Below are positions 55,182 through 64,000 of a DNA stretch of 64,000 nt, in pieces. The stretch covers positions 1 through 64,000 of IMG/VR virus record IMGVR_UViG_3300021142_000014. One strand, 5' to 3'. Under the pieces are notes generated by a model. That model saw only the letters and a program-made list of their open reading frames with translations. It was not told where the DNA came from and ran no database searches. Source of the stretch: a virus. Position 1 is the first letter of the stretch. The number at the start of each line of letters is the position of its first letter. The translations under genes were made by a program, and so were the position numbers.

Positions 55182-55873
55182 AGGAGTCTCCATTCCTTTG
55201 GACTTATATTAGGATTATTATAGGGGGTACGATAGGCTTCTTTCAAGTCTTTACGAGCACTTCCCCATTTTTTTACATAATACTCACCGCTCTTTAAAGA
55301 GTTAAGAGGCGCTGTTAATTTTTGAGTAGTTTGGTGACGAATGTGCACATAAGGAATACTTGTTTGCAATGTTTTGTATCCAAGCAAACTGATACGATAT
55401 TTCATATCAGTATCTTCCCACCAAGCTGGATCAAAATTTTCATCAAAAGTACCACATTTATCAAAAAAGTCTGGTCGTATTGCAAAACAAGCAAAACTTT
55501 GATCTTCTATGCTTTTTGTGGCATCACCCAGGACTTCATCATCCCATAAGATTTGTGTCGGATCAGTTAATGTATCAAATACATCTACTGGGAAAGCCAT
55601 TACATAATTATCTGGCATTGCCAAAGTTTCACGAACTAATTGTTTTATTGTTTTTTCAGAAAAAAGAACGTCATCATTACTTACAATAATTACATCACAT
55701 TTATCACTAATAGCTTGACGAATACCAGAATTCCAGGCAGCAGCTAAAGGAACTTGATATCTATACTGTGGTTGAATATATAGTTTTAACTCATGATCAG
55801 TTTTAGCACTATAAATAAAATCGACAGCTTGATCAAAATTATTAAGAATTGGGATTACTAATCCTATTTTCAT
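55178..55873 (-). CDS. Glycosyltransferase family 2
   Basis: 231 aa. VIPILNNFDQAVDFIYS, VIIVSNDDVLF (the DxD-like metal site), a conserved region FCFAIRPDFFDKCGTFDENFDPAWWEDTDMKYRISLLG and a basic end. The fold is inverting GT-A. It is the first of the glycosyltransferase tandem downstream of the WhiB gene. Confidence 0.85.
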   Translation of the reverse strand: MKIGLVIPILNNFDQAVDFIYSAKTDHELKLYIQPQYRYQVPLAAAWNSGIRQAISDKCDVIIVSNDDVLFSEKTIKQLVRETLAMPDNYVMAFPVDVFDTLTDPTQILWDDEVLGDATKSIEDQSFACFAIRPDFFDKCGTFDENFDPAWWEDTDMKYRISLLGYKTLQTSIPYVHIRHQTTQKLTAPLNSLKSGEYYVKKWGSARKDLKEAYRTPYNNPNISPKEWRLL

Positions 55874-55881
55874 ACTTGTCC

Positions 55882-56145
55882 TTAAAACCAGTTAATATTA
55901 ACCAATTCTATACCAAGCTCTTCACGCATTGCAACTCGTTCTCTTGGACCTGTTTTAGCCCAATAACCATACTCTTCAAACTTCAAAGCATGGTCTAAAC
56001 AATCTTTAAAAACAGGACAACCATCGCAAATACCAAAAATATATTGTTCATTGGTTCTACCATGTTTTGCATAATAAGCATTGACATCAACACCTTTACA
56101 AGCTGCTGCTAATTGCCAATCGTAATCAATATATTTACGTTCCAT
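55882..56145 (-). CDS. WhiB-like transcription factor
   Basis: 87 aa from the ATG giving MERKYIDYDWQ. Cysteines C16 and C40-x2-C43-x5-C49 with the motif CDGCPVFKDC hold the cluster. The G-W-W-G-G turn is degenerate (GYWAKTGPRER). The start is chosen at the ATG nearest the conserved DW-AACKG part. A structured RNA precedes it (56146-56272). Third WhiB in the window. Confidence 0.9.
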   Translation of the reverse strand: MERKYIDYDWQLAAACKGVDVNAYYAKHGRTNEQYIFGICDGCPVFKDCLDHALKFEEYGYWAKTGPRERVAMREELGIELVNINWF

Positions 56146-56272
56146 AATATTTATGTGGAGTAAATAGCTAAGGGAAGGGCCTCGGGAGGAGTCAAAGTTG
56201 AACACCGACTGCAACTCCCGAGGAAGACCAGGCCCTTCATGAGGAGCGGAACGCCCTCATAAACTAAAGCTA
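56146..56272 (-). ncRNA. Three-way-junction RNA leader before a WhiB gene
   Basis: On the minus strand AATAGCT pairs with AGCTATT around two arms: ATGAGG/CCTCAT and a long arm AAGGGCC/GGCCCTT extended by CCTCGGGAG/CTCCCGAGG. Stem pairing is almost complete. It occupies the leader between the small gene 56273-56497 and the WhiB gene. No known riboswitch class could be assigned. Confidence 0.6.
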
Positions 56273-56497
56273 TTATTTGCTCTTTTTTACATTATCCTTT
56301 CGGAATTGTTCTGCTTTTTTGAGCAAATTTACAATATATTCTACAAAATCTTCAAGTTCTTTAAGATTTTTGTCAGTCTTACTGCCAACGGCCACAGTCT
56401 TACCAATTAAAGTACTGTGCATTTGACCACTAAGAATCATGTCCATAAGATCTCTATGGATTTGATCATAATCGTTTTTCTTGTTCTTGCCTGTCAT
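56273..56497 (-). CDS. Small charged protein
   Basis: 74 aa from the ATG giving MTGKNKKNDYDQIH, behind AAAGGAAAAA. Helical and charged with a Lys-rich end (RKDNVKKSK). The upstream Rpf-like gene ends 9 nt before this ATG. Function unknown. Confidence 0.6.
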   Translation of the reverse strand: MTGKNKKNDYDQIHRDLMDMILSGQMHSTLIGKTVAVGSKTDKNLKELEDFVEYIVNLLKKAEQFRKDNVKKSK

Positions 56498-56505
56498 TTT
56501 TTCCT

Positions 56506-56895
56506 TTACCATCCTTGTCCGCAACCATTTTGATCGGGGACATAACTACTGCCTTCGATCGTTCGAGCAATTGTCACCTGCTCCTCTGGTGTTGCTAATC
56601 CTGCATTCTTGGCAAATTTTAATCCACCAAACTTAATCCAGTTGATATTGGTTATGCCTAAACCACCACTATAGTAGGGGCCTATGTAATTCCAATTACC
56701 ACCCATTTCACAAATGTTAACTTTTTCCCAAACCAACATAATTGGTCTAGAAAATAATATTACTGGATGTACTACTTTTTTAATTTTTTGAACCACTCGG
56801 GGTGTTTCTTTGCTCGTTGTTACTTTTAGAACTGGGGCATGGTGTCCAAAGATTGTCATGGCTCCCAGGATTGAAATCGTAATTAAACGTCTCAA
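56506..56895 (-). CDS. Rpf-type transglycosylase-like secreted protein
   Basis: About 129 aa from a TTG start at 56895; TTAGGAGAAATC precedes it by 6 nt, whereas the alternative GTG at 56910 lacks a site. N-terminal hydrophobic segment (LITISILGAMTIFGHH, a signal or anchor) and C-terminal Rpf domain: ICEMGGNWNYIGPYYSGGLGI (catalytic Glu), TPEEQVTIARTI, CGQGW. It cleaves peptidoglycan. In actinophages Rpf-type domains occur in tape-measure or lysis proteins; as a free small protein it may help host wall remodelling. Confidence 0.82.
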   Translation of the reverse strand: MRRLITISILGAMTIFGHHAPVLKVTTSKETPRVVQKIKKVVHPVILFSRPIMLVWEKVNICEMGGNWNYIGPYYSGGLGITNINWIKFGGLKFAKNAGLATPEEQVTIARTIEGSSYVPDQNGCGQGW

Positions 56896-56993
56896 GATTT
56901 CTCCTAACACTATATGGATAAGTACATTAATTTTTTATAGAGCCTCCTTGTGTAAGTAAATAAACCTTAATATATCTATTAAAAAAAGTCAAA

Positions 56994-58850
56994 TCAAAAC
57001 AAAAAACCATATGGGGTCAAATCAATTGTATCTTCCATGTCGGCATTTTCATCAACCACTCCACGGATTGCTTCTGCCTCTGCACGTCGTCTTAATACTT
57101 TAGCATCAACTCGTTCTTCAATGGTGTTTACTGCAACTGGACGATATACCCATGTTTTGTCAACACCTTTTGATTTTGAATCAGCTCTATTAATACGATC
57201 TTTGCGTTGTTTATAATCAGCGTATGTGCGAGGCACTTCAATGTTCCAAAGATATGGAGCATAAAGATTCAACCCTTCTTGGCCAACATCACTAGTTATA
57301 AGAATAGCAGGGCCTTTTACAGAGTTAAACGTAGCGATGTTTTTTGCAACTGTGTCTGTATCCATACCAACACCCCAAATTGGTAACACCGGAATATCTG
57401 GAAACTTTTTTCTTAATGCTTCTAAGTATGGAAATAATGTTCCATTGGTCCAGAACGTAAACAGAACTGATTTTTCATTGTTCTCAACATATGATTCCAC
57501 GTTGTCTTCAATAAGCTGATACTTAGCACTATTGAGAATGTTTATACTGTCACCAAATTGTTGTACTATTTCTTTTGCAAACTTGCCTTCACTATTCTTA
57601 AGACCAGCAGTTGTATTACATATCATTCGCAAAACATCAATATAACTCCAGTTAGCTACTGGATTATCCGGGTTGTATCTTTGACGTGCAAGATCTTCCG
57701 CCCAATCATATATTTCACGATCTACATCAGATAGTTCATATACTAATTTTTTAGGCGTACTTTCTGGGAATTGAGCTGCAATGATAGGGTCGCTCTTCAT
57801 TGCAATATGAGTCCAGTTTTCATGTTTTTTACCAAGCAATGGCAGCTTAGTACGATCCCATTCTTTTACGTACATTTCTCGTACATAACCATTAACAAAA
57901 TACCCAAATTCTTTACCGTATAATGTTTTAAATGCATCAGGGTTAATATCGCTAACGCCAGGTATACCAGGGGATACTACAGAAAATATGTTCCTAATAT
58001 TTAATGGACTGGTCGTATATGGGGTAGCCGTTAAAGCCAATGCTTTTGTATTCTCTGTTGCGTTGATTAATGTATGAAATCCTTCACCAAGAAGGCTTGC
58101 ACCGCTATTAATCTTTTGAGCTTCATCAATAATAATAAGAACACGTTGGTCTTTGATCATTTCAAGTATTTGCAAAAGGTCAGTGCGATCATAAGATTTT
58201 ACTTTTTTACGTTGGCCTTTTACTCTAGCCATGTTTCCTTCACGTACTTTTTCGTAGTTAAGAACTAACACTTGGCTATTATTCTTTTCATAAAAGGCGT
58301 GACGTTTAGCTCGAACCATCTTTTCATTAACTCTTTCGACGCTAAGATGTGTCATACGTTTAAACTCTTGTTCCCAGTCAAATTGTTTGATCTTCTTACA
58401 AAAAACCAACACCCTGTCTATCTGACCATGATCAAATAGTTTTTGGCTAGTTAAACAGCTGAGCAGCGTTTTACCTGCGCCAGTATCCCATTGAACTAAT
58501 ACTTTTGGATTCTCTGAATGCATCTGTTTCCAAACGTAATTGAGACCAACATGTTGAAAAGGAAATAAACTGTGTTCTTCCAAGAACGGGCTATTTACTT
58601 CATATTTCTCAGTACTGCATAATTGTAAATCTGTATAAAGATCTTCAGCTTCATCATCTTCAAATACCAAAGAATAATTGTTATTCTTGATCATTTCAGC
58701 GAATTCATCTATCCTGTCACGGTTTTTTAGAGTACCGTAAGAATCTAACATCAAAAGTTTTTTCTTGACTTCTGTGTCCAAGGAGCTGTATCTTAGTACT
58801 CCATTGAGTAATTCACTTTTTTGTACATATATTGTCTTCTCCGAAGCCAT
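56994..58850 (-). CDS. SNF2/superfamily 2 helicase
   Basis: 618 aa from the ATG giving MASEKTIYVQ; the TTG two codons upstream has no advantage. Motif I DTGAGKT (122-128), II DEAQ (242-245), III TATP, then IV-VI in the C-terminal part with TSDVGQEGLNLYAP and QRKDRINRAD (arginine finger). It is an SNF2-type ATP-dependent DNA translocase. Could act in recombination, replication restart or transcription. Between the tail gene cluster and the Rpf-like gene. Confidence 0.88.
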   Translation of the reverse strand: MASEKTIYVQKSELLNGVLRYSSLDTEVKKKLLMLDSYGTLKNRDRIDEFAEMIKNNNYSLVFEDDEAEDLYTDLQLCSTEKYEVNSPFLEEHSLFPFQHVGLNYVWKQMHSENPKVLVQWDTGAGKTLLSCLTSQKLFDHGQIDRVLVFCKKIKQFDWEQEFKRMTHLSVERVNEKMVRAKRHAFYEKNNSQVLVLNYEKVREGNMARVKGQRKKVKSYDRTDLLQILEMIKDQRVLIIIDEAQKINSGASLLGEGFHTLINATENTKALALTATPYTTSPLNIRNIFSVVSPGIPGVSDINPDAFKTLYGKEFGYFVNGYVREMYVKEWDRTKLPLLGKKHENWTHIAMKSDPIIAAQFPESTPKKLVYELSDVDREIYDWAEDLARQRYNPDNPVANWSYIDVLRMICNTTAGLKNSEGKFAKEIVQQFGDSINILNSAKYQLIEDNVESYVENNEKSVLFTFWTNGTLFPYLEALRKKFPDIPVLPIWGVGMDTDTVAKNIATFNSVKGPAILITSDVGQEGLNLYAPYLWNIEVPRTYADYKQRKDRINRADSKSKGVDKTWVYRPVAVNTIEERVDAKVLRRRAEAEAIRGVVDENADMEDTIDLTPYGFLF

Positions 58851-58881
58851 AAACAAATACTACTATATTTTATAAAAAATA

Positions 58882-61800
58882 TCAATTCAGTTCGTATATA
58901 TTTGTTATGTTTGATATTCTGTTGATACTAAAAGCAGAAGGATAAAGATTTTGATTTAATTGGAAATATGGTTTACTACTAATATCTCTTCTGGAACTGA
59001 CCTCATTGGTTTTACTACTACCAACATAGTCAATATTAAGATTAGCATAATAAGCATTCTGGTCATATTGTGGTATGATACTCACCCCAGATATAAATAC
59101 ATTAGGATCGAGTGCAGTCATACGCACTTGAATACCACTAGCTGGTATACCAGATGCAACACTTATAAAATATTCTGGATTATTAATACCTGTAGTAATT
59201 GGATACCATGTTTGGTTTGTTTGGGTATTAGCAAACTCATAACGAACTGGGTGATAAAACGGTGCTAGCATACTTACATAGAATGGTTCGTTGTATGCAG
59301 GGTTTATTTGTTGAAGCTGCATACTAAAAGAAACATAGTTTGTAGCTGTATAGCCTTGTAACTGTATGTCAAACCAGGTATTTAGTGGTAATGTTAATGA
59401 ATTATATACTTTATACACCAATTCAGTTGTATTACCTAGAATGTCAGTAGCAAACAAACTTGCTCTATATGTTCCAAGGTTTGTTCTTGGCAAGAGTGCA
59501 CGTATAACACCACTAATTCTCATATTGCTGTGGTCTGATGGTCCAATCCAAGTTGTTGCTGGTGAACTAAAAGCACCCAATTGGTATAGAGAATAAGGAA
59601 CTGCTGCACTACCACTTATTACAAGTTGAATAATGTTGCTTGGAATGTTTTTGTTATAATTAGTTCCAGTAACTGTTGCTATGTTAATGCCAGAAGTAAC
59701 CGCAAGACTGCTTCCGCTTACAGTTGTACCTGATATTACAGCATTGGTAGAAGGATTTATAAATTGTGTTTTTAGATTGATGGTTGTAGAACCAGATGCT
59801 TGTACATTGCTAAGGAAATAATAATTAAGTCCACTTGCAGGAGAATAACTACCATAACCAACAACACCAAAAGTAGGTGCACCAAATTGCACTTGCCACG
59901 TATTAATACCGCTTGCATTAACATTAGGAATGGTAAAGTTAAATGTTGCAGTGTATGCACCACCGCTAACGCTCAATCCACTAGCTGTGCCACTAAGACC
60001 CGTTGTTGGATTGTAATAATTAACAGAGGTACCAGTAATAGTTGTTCCGCTAACACCTGACCAATTAAGAATAGATCCTGAATATGGCAAGAAGTTAGCA
60101 TTGTAGTAGTTGAGAAGGTTTGTACCACTAGCGTACGGCATTGATTTAATACCGTAAACAGATCCTGGAGTTCCTGATACGGAATAAATAGTACTTGTTC
60201 CCAATGTTCCATTTTTAATCAAAGTAGAGTTAATGCTCATATTTGCTAAGTTTGTAGAAGTAAGATTATTCATCAAAGTTGGGTCTGAACTAATTGTGTT
60301 CCCTTGAGTAAGAAAACTTTGCCAGTCCGTAGTAAGCCCACCAATATTAAAACTTTTAAACGAATCAATTGTTGAAAACCATGGGGTTGTTGCTGTTTGA
60401 TCTACTTGAAGCATTACATAGTTTGTATCTTGTTGTACAAAACCAGTATTAGTTCCATTGCTTGCAAGTAGATTAGATGGAAGACCTCTAAGATCATCAT
60501 ATACTTGCTCGTAGAATGCAGTTAAGTAACGAATTCCAGTAAAATATGCTTGGTGCCAATTTTGTTGAATGTTAATTTGATTATAATTGTGTATTCTATT
60601 ATCTGGAAATCTTCTTTGAAGAAATTCAGTGTATGATTGGTAATTGTAATTACCATTAACATCAATAATTTTGTAACTAATACTTGGATCAATAATAAAT
60701 GAGCTTGTAGTTGGTCCTTGCGTTGTTGTACTATTCAATTGAGAGTTGTTCAAAGATGCAAGACTTGGCCAATTATTATCATTAGCAATTGTATTAGTAG
60801 AAACACCGAGAATTGTTGTTGAGCTTAATTGATTAGAATTCTGTGTTCGTGTTGTTAGATTGGCTCCACTATCATAAGAATATTTTACTGCGTTACCATT
60901 GATAATATTTTGTTCAATATTTGAATAAAATTGTTCTACATCATATGGGAAAACATTAATAGTTCTGTTAACTGAATCCAATGGAAGGTCATATGCTTCT
61001 GCAATTAATTTTACAAATTCAAATTTTAAGTATGTGCAACTAGTAGTTGGTATTTCATAGATACCTTTACGCAATGTAAAATCACGTTGTATTGGAGTCC
61101 AATAAAAACTGCTTGGGTCTACGGTACCGCTGTTTGTAGAATTAATTGTGTAGTATACATTAAATTTACAATTACTATAAATAGGATCTATATATAAACG
61201 GTTAATTGTTGATGGCGATGGATCACTTATTTTTATGTAAAAATAAACAATAGAATCTTTAACTGGTTGTGGAGCACACTTCCAATATGTTGAATCATTT
61301 ACAAACATATTTGTTATATTGTTTGATGAATAAGTATAATTTTCTACAAAACCAAAACGGTTTTGAGTTATTATCGCGTTAGTACCACTGATTACGCTAC
61401 TAGGTACGTCTGCTGTTGATTCAATAATAAGTTTAATACTAAAGTTTTGTAATCCTACTGAGTAAGCGACATCGGTCAACAAATTACCTGGACTGGCTGT
61501 TTGTATTTGTTTTTGGCGTGTAATGCGTATTGAAATACTTTGTGAACCAGTTAAAGGGTATGTAAAAGAACCTGTATTGGTAGATGGAGCATTATATTCA
61601 ATCCTTAACCAATTTGTAGTAGTGTAAATGTCTCCACCACCAGCTATAACAAAAGTAGAAGCACCTGGTAAATTGTTACCATTTTGGTCTAATAATTCTA
61701 CGTAGCAAGGTACATTGAGAATATCAAAACTTATATTGTTATAATACGTTGTATTGACTAAGTTATATTGCAAAACAACTGGTTTGCTATCTGATCCACC

Positions 61801-62046
61801 AAAATCTGTACTGGAGATCCAGTTAGTTTGTGCTGCTGGATTAAAAGTAATTACATTATTTGAATTATTAGAAATTTGTAGATTAGGATCGCTATAACCA
61901 GTGTTTTGAACATTGGATAGAGTGTCTACTACACCTGTTTGTGCATATATTTTATTATAAACAATTCCATCAACAGTAAGTGGTGGTATTACTTGTTGAT
62001 CTACATAATCTTTTGATGGGTCTGTATTCTTTGGTAAAATAGCCAT
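58882..62046 (-). CDS. Large tail/baseplate-associated protein
   Basis: 1054 aa from the ATG giving MAILPKNTDPSKDYV, 1 nt after the upstream stop. Very rich in Ser, Thr, Asn, Gly and Tyr, with repeated short motifs, as in tail fibres and receptor-binding or baseplate proteins. No enzymatic motif. The two genes upstream look like baseplate components. A host-recognition role is inference. Confidence 0.65.
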   Translation of the reverse strand: MAILPKNTDPSKDYVDQQVIPPLTVDGIVYNKIYAQTGVVDTLSNVQNTGYSDPNLQISNNSNNVITFNPAAQTNWISSTDFGGSDSKPVVLQYNLVNTTYYNNISFDILNVPCYVELLDQNGNNLPGASTFVIAGGGDIYTTTNWLRIEYNAPSTNTGSFTYPLTGSQSISIRITRQKQIQTASPGNLLTDVAYSVGLQNFSIKLIIESTADVPSSVISGTNAIITQNRFGFVENYTYSSNNITNMFVNDSTYWKCAPQPVKDSIVYFYIKISDPSPSTINRLYIDPIYSNCKFNVYYTINSTNSGTVDPSSFYWTPIQRDFTLRKGIYEIPTTSCTYLKFEFVKLIAEAYDLPLDSVNRTINVFPYDVEQFYSNIEQNIINGNAVKYSYDSGANLTTRTQNSNQLSSTTILGVSTNTIANDNNWPSLASLNNSQLNSTTTQGPTTSSFIIDPSISYKIIDVNGNYNYQSYTEFLQRRFPDNRIHNYNQINIQQNWHQAYFTGIRYLTAFYEQVYDDLRGLPSNLLASNGTNTGFVQQDTNYVMLQVDQTATTPWFSTIDSFKSFNIGGLTTDWQSFLTQGNTISSDPTLMNNLTSTNLANMSINSTLIKNGTLGTSTIYSVSGTPGSVYGIKSMPYASGTNLLNYYNANFLPYSGSILNWSGVSGTTITGTSVNYYNPTTGLSGTASGLSVSGGAYTATFNFTIPNVNASGINTWQVQFGAPTFGVVGYGSYSPASGLNYYFLSNVQASGSTTINLKTQFINPSTNAVISGTTVSGSSLAVTSGINIATVTGTNYNKNIPSNIIQLVISGSAAVPYSLYQLGAFSSPATTWIGPSDHSNMRISGVIRALLPRTNLGTYRASLFATDILGNTTELVYKVYNSLTLPLNTWFDIQLQGYTATNYVSFSMQLQQINPAYNEPFYVSMLAPFYHPVRYEFANTQTNQTWYPITTGINNPEYFISVASGIPASGIQVRMTALDPNVFISGVSIIPQYDQNAYYANLNIDYVGSSKTNEVSSRRDISSKPYFQLNQNLYPSAFSINRISNITNIYELN

Positions 62047-62047
62047 A

Positions 62048-63010
62048 TTACTGTGCACCGTATAATGTAGATGTAACTTGTAATGAAGGAGAAGCAACAC
62101 TGTTCGCTGGGAATCCAACAGTATCAGTACTGCTTACGTAATTGATATTTCCAGTTAGGTCAATTATGATTTCTTGTGTTTGCAAGTGAGCAAAGTGAGG
62201 AGCAACATTGTTTGTTCCATTTTTTACCCAGTATCGTGTATTAGCACCTGGGTTAATAACACCAGGAGTATCTAGATTATTTGCTGTTACAGTAGTTTGA
62301 AGATTAAAATACTGCGAATATCCACCGCTAGCAGCAGTATAAGATAAAGGTACTTGTGTAAAAGTTTGTATAGGGGCACCGAAACTAATTACAAAATTAG
62401 AAAAGATTAACCTGTTGATTACATTAAGAATAATGTTTTTTGTGCCTTGGTTAAAATTAAAGAAACCAGTATTGTTTGTAGAATCCATCAATGGAATTAA
62501 TACTATTTCTTGAGCTTCATTAATACCAGAAGATCCTCTTCCATACCCTGGGGTTCTCCAACTTTCTACTGCATAAAATTTTATTTGTGTTAATGCTTCG
62601 CAAAGAGTTAACAAACCCCAAAGACTTGCTCCAATTTGAAATGCTTCAGCTGCACCAAGTAATCTTTCACGATATGCAGCATCTTTGCGTATAATTTCTT
62701 GCCATTGGCTATCGGTCAATTGATCAATAAAAGGGTTGGTTGCAAAACTATATATTTCAGAAGATGCTCTTTTAACATTGAGGATAAGACCCATTATTGT
62801 GTCAAGATTGCTAAACTCTATAGTGCTTTGGCCTAACCTTGCTACAAGTTGTAGGTTGTTAAGTTGGCCTGTACCACTGTTACCTAACAATATTTTCATT
62901 AATGTAGTAAGATTGTCACCTTCATTAAAGTTATAAATATCGTCAGGGAAGTTTTTTACTTTCTGTGGGAAAGTAGAGTGTAACTGCTGAGAAAAAACGT
63001 TACCAGCCAT
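62048..63010 (-). CDS. Probable baseplate or tail structural protein
   Basis: 320 aa. Starts MAGNVFSQQLHSTFPQKV, with a helical N-terminal half and a beta-rich C-terminal half of N, T and S. Directly between the J-like gene and the large tail protein with one-base overlaps, so it belongs to the same structural module. Family not recognised. Confidence 0.6.
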   Translation of the reverse strand: MAGNVFSQQLHSTFPQKVKNFPDDIYNFNEGDNLTTLMKILLGNSGTGQLNNLQLVARLGQSTIEFSNLDTIMGLILNVKRASSEIYSFATNPFIDQLTDSQWQEIIRKDAAYRERLLGAAEAFQIGASLWGLLTLCEALTQIKFYAVESWRTPGYGRGSSGINEAQEIVLIPLMDSTNNTGFFNFNQGTKNIILNVINRLIFSNFVISFGAPIQTFTQVPLSYTAASGGYSQYFNLQTTVTANNLDTPGVINPGANTRYWVKNGTNNVAPHFAHLQTQEIIIDLTGNINYVSSTDTVGFPANSVASPSLQVTSTLYGAQ

Positions 63011-64000
63011 TAAAAGTTACTACTTCCCGTAATTGTGTAATTAATACCTGATAGAGAAGGTAATTGGTTGCTTGCAAGTAAGAAATCGCTTGTGTATGTA
63101 CCTGTAGTAGTACCATCAATAGCTACAGTATTAATACTTGTTATTCTTACATTTACCACACCTGCAACAGAAAGAATTTGTGAAGCTACATTTGCAAATG
63201 AAATAGTACCAAGATAACCAAAATTATTAAAATATTGAGCAAGTTGGTTATAAATACTTGTTTGTACAGTTGTTTGACTATAACTTGATGAATATACTAT
63301 GCGAATGTTTATTACTAATTTTACATAAGTAGCTTGGTGTACTAGAGTGTTAGTACCAAATGGTCTGCTTTGTTGTGTTAACGATTCAACAGTTACAACA
63401 TCATTATTGTATCCATGTGTGTAAGTTGCCCATGATATAAGAGTAGGTAATGCGCTTGGCCATCCAGATGGTGGTGTGGTAGTATCGAAGGCAAGACCGG
63501 TTGTTTGCAATACACTATTCTTATTATCAGTTGTATCATAAATTGGGTAAACCAATGCTTTACCACTTATTGTTGTGGTAGTAGCACCAGTACCGCTAGC
63601 AAGAGATACATTTTGGTTCATGTAGATACCACTATTAGTTACTTGTGTAATATAAAATTGTGTACCTGAAGTCATTGCACTGGTGGCTAAAGCCATACCT
63701 GGATAAAGATTTGCTAGACCATTATTAGTGGTTACACTTATAAAGTTTGTACCTGAATTAGTAGCTCCAGATGCAACTGTTCCAGTGAATGTAGTCCATG
63801 GATATTTATTCAAAGCAATTGGATAAGCAACTCCGCTGCTTGTATTGACATTGTATAAATAAATAGTATCTGCAATGCCACTAGTTGCTGTACTTAATTG
63901 TGATGGAAAGTTAATTGCTGGTTGTTGGTTTAATGGAACGTATATATCACCAGATATTGTTGCATTAGTATTTGCAACAGATCCACTAGCTAAAGTATAG
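63010..64000 (-). CDS. Baseplate J-like protein (5' end outside window)
   Basis: The frame is open up to the right edge; I see no stop on the minus strand between 63010 and 64000. The C-terminal part (VKLVINIRIVYSSSYSQ..INQLAQYFNNFGYLGTISFANVASQILSVAGVVNVRI) follows the gpJ/gp6-type baseplate wedge proteins. These connect the tail tube, sheath and fibres of contractile phages. Suggests a myovirus-type virion. Confidence 0.65.
   Translation of the reverse strand, partial: YTLASGSVANTNATISGDIYVPLNQQPAINFPSQLSTATSGIADTIYLYNVNTSSGVAYPIALNKYPWTTFTGTVASGATNSGTNFISVTTNNGLANLYPGMALATSAMTSGTQFYITQVTNSGIYMNQNVSLASGTGATTTTISGKALVYPIYDTTDNKNSVLQTTGLAFDTTTPPSGWPSALPTLISWATYTHGYNNDVVTVESLTQQSRPFGTNTLVHQATYVKLVINIRIVYSSSYSQTTVQTSIYNQLAQYFNNFGYLGTISFANVASQILSVAGVVNVRITSINTVAIDGTTTGTYTSDFLLASNQLPSLSGINYTITGSSNF

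Noticed and set aside
56911-56993. AAGGAGG with a following 5-codon ORF as a leader peptide
   Set aside because: Spacing from AAGGAGG to the ATG is too long and the peptide is only five residues; chance is likelier.
1-64000. CRISPR array, insertion sequence or integrase
   Set aside because: No regularly spaced repeats, transposase or recombinase of the integrase type was seen.

Overview
This window is tailed-phage DNA from a phage of an actinobacterial host. The phage assignment rests on a large terminase subunit, baseplate/tail proteins and a complete DNA-replication set. The actinobacterial host is inferred from three separate WhiB-like [Fe-S] proteins, two Rpf-type transglycosylase domains and a small Cys/His protein type common in actinophages. 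The DNA is AT-rich, genes overlap by 1-8 nt, and two tRNA genes are present. A baseplate J-like protein at the right edge suggests a contractile tail. Both ends of the window are inside genes, so the genome is larger than this piece.

Layout. (1) 1-3.4 kb, minus strand: a truncated 2-oxoglutarate/Fe(II) oxygenase, then small proteins that begin with the same tag, MNWNxRYA. (2) 3.4-3.67 kb: a divergent intergenic region. (3) 3.67-18.88 kb, plus strand: about 35 mostly small proteins of unknown function, plus a secreted transglycosylase-like protein, a MoxR-type ATPase/VWA pair, two WhiB-like proteins and a DUF2786 protein. The intergenic DNA here is unusually rich in structured RNA. Four hammerhead-ribozyme-like motifs and a series of tRNA-like stems or hairpins lie directly behind stop codons. 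A roughly 800-nt structured non-coding RNA lies at 11.08-11.86 kb. A 0.57-kb region with a perfect parS-like palindrome lies at 6.0-6.5 kb. (4) 18.88-30.3 kb, minus strand: terminase and a packaging/virion-associated block in which the WNxRYA tag recurs. (5) 30.3-51.6 kb, minus strand: nucleases, RecA, DnaE-type polymerase, GroES, SSB-like protein, primase, DnaB helicase, helicase loader, 5'-3' exonuclease, a proteasome-beta-like hydrolase and many zinc-ribbon miniproteins. (6) 51.7-56.9 kb, minus strand: tRNA-Tyr and tRNA-Arg, a methyltransferase and three glycosyltransferases, a third WhiB, a three-way-junction RNA leader and an Rpf-like protein. (7) 57-64 kb, minus strand: an SNF2-like helicase and tail/baseplate proteins running off the edge.

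How it fits together. The minus strand carries replication, packaging and structure as tightly coupled operons. The plus strand looks like a host-takeover block. The most striking feature is its RNA punctuation: nearly every larger intergenic gap starts within about 10 nt of the upstream stop codon with a self-cleaving-type or tRNA-like structure, followed by a stereotyped AAGTAAGAAAGGA-type leader and the next ATG. I infer that these elements cut the polycistronic transcript into separate mRNAs. The second notable system is the shared N-terminal tag, which resembles in logic a capsid-targeting sequence for internal virion proteins. All functional calls come from reading the sequence; no search or folding program was run.
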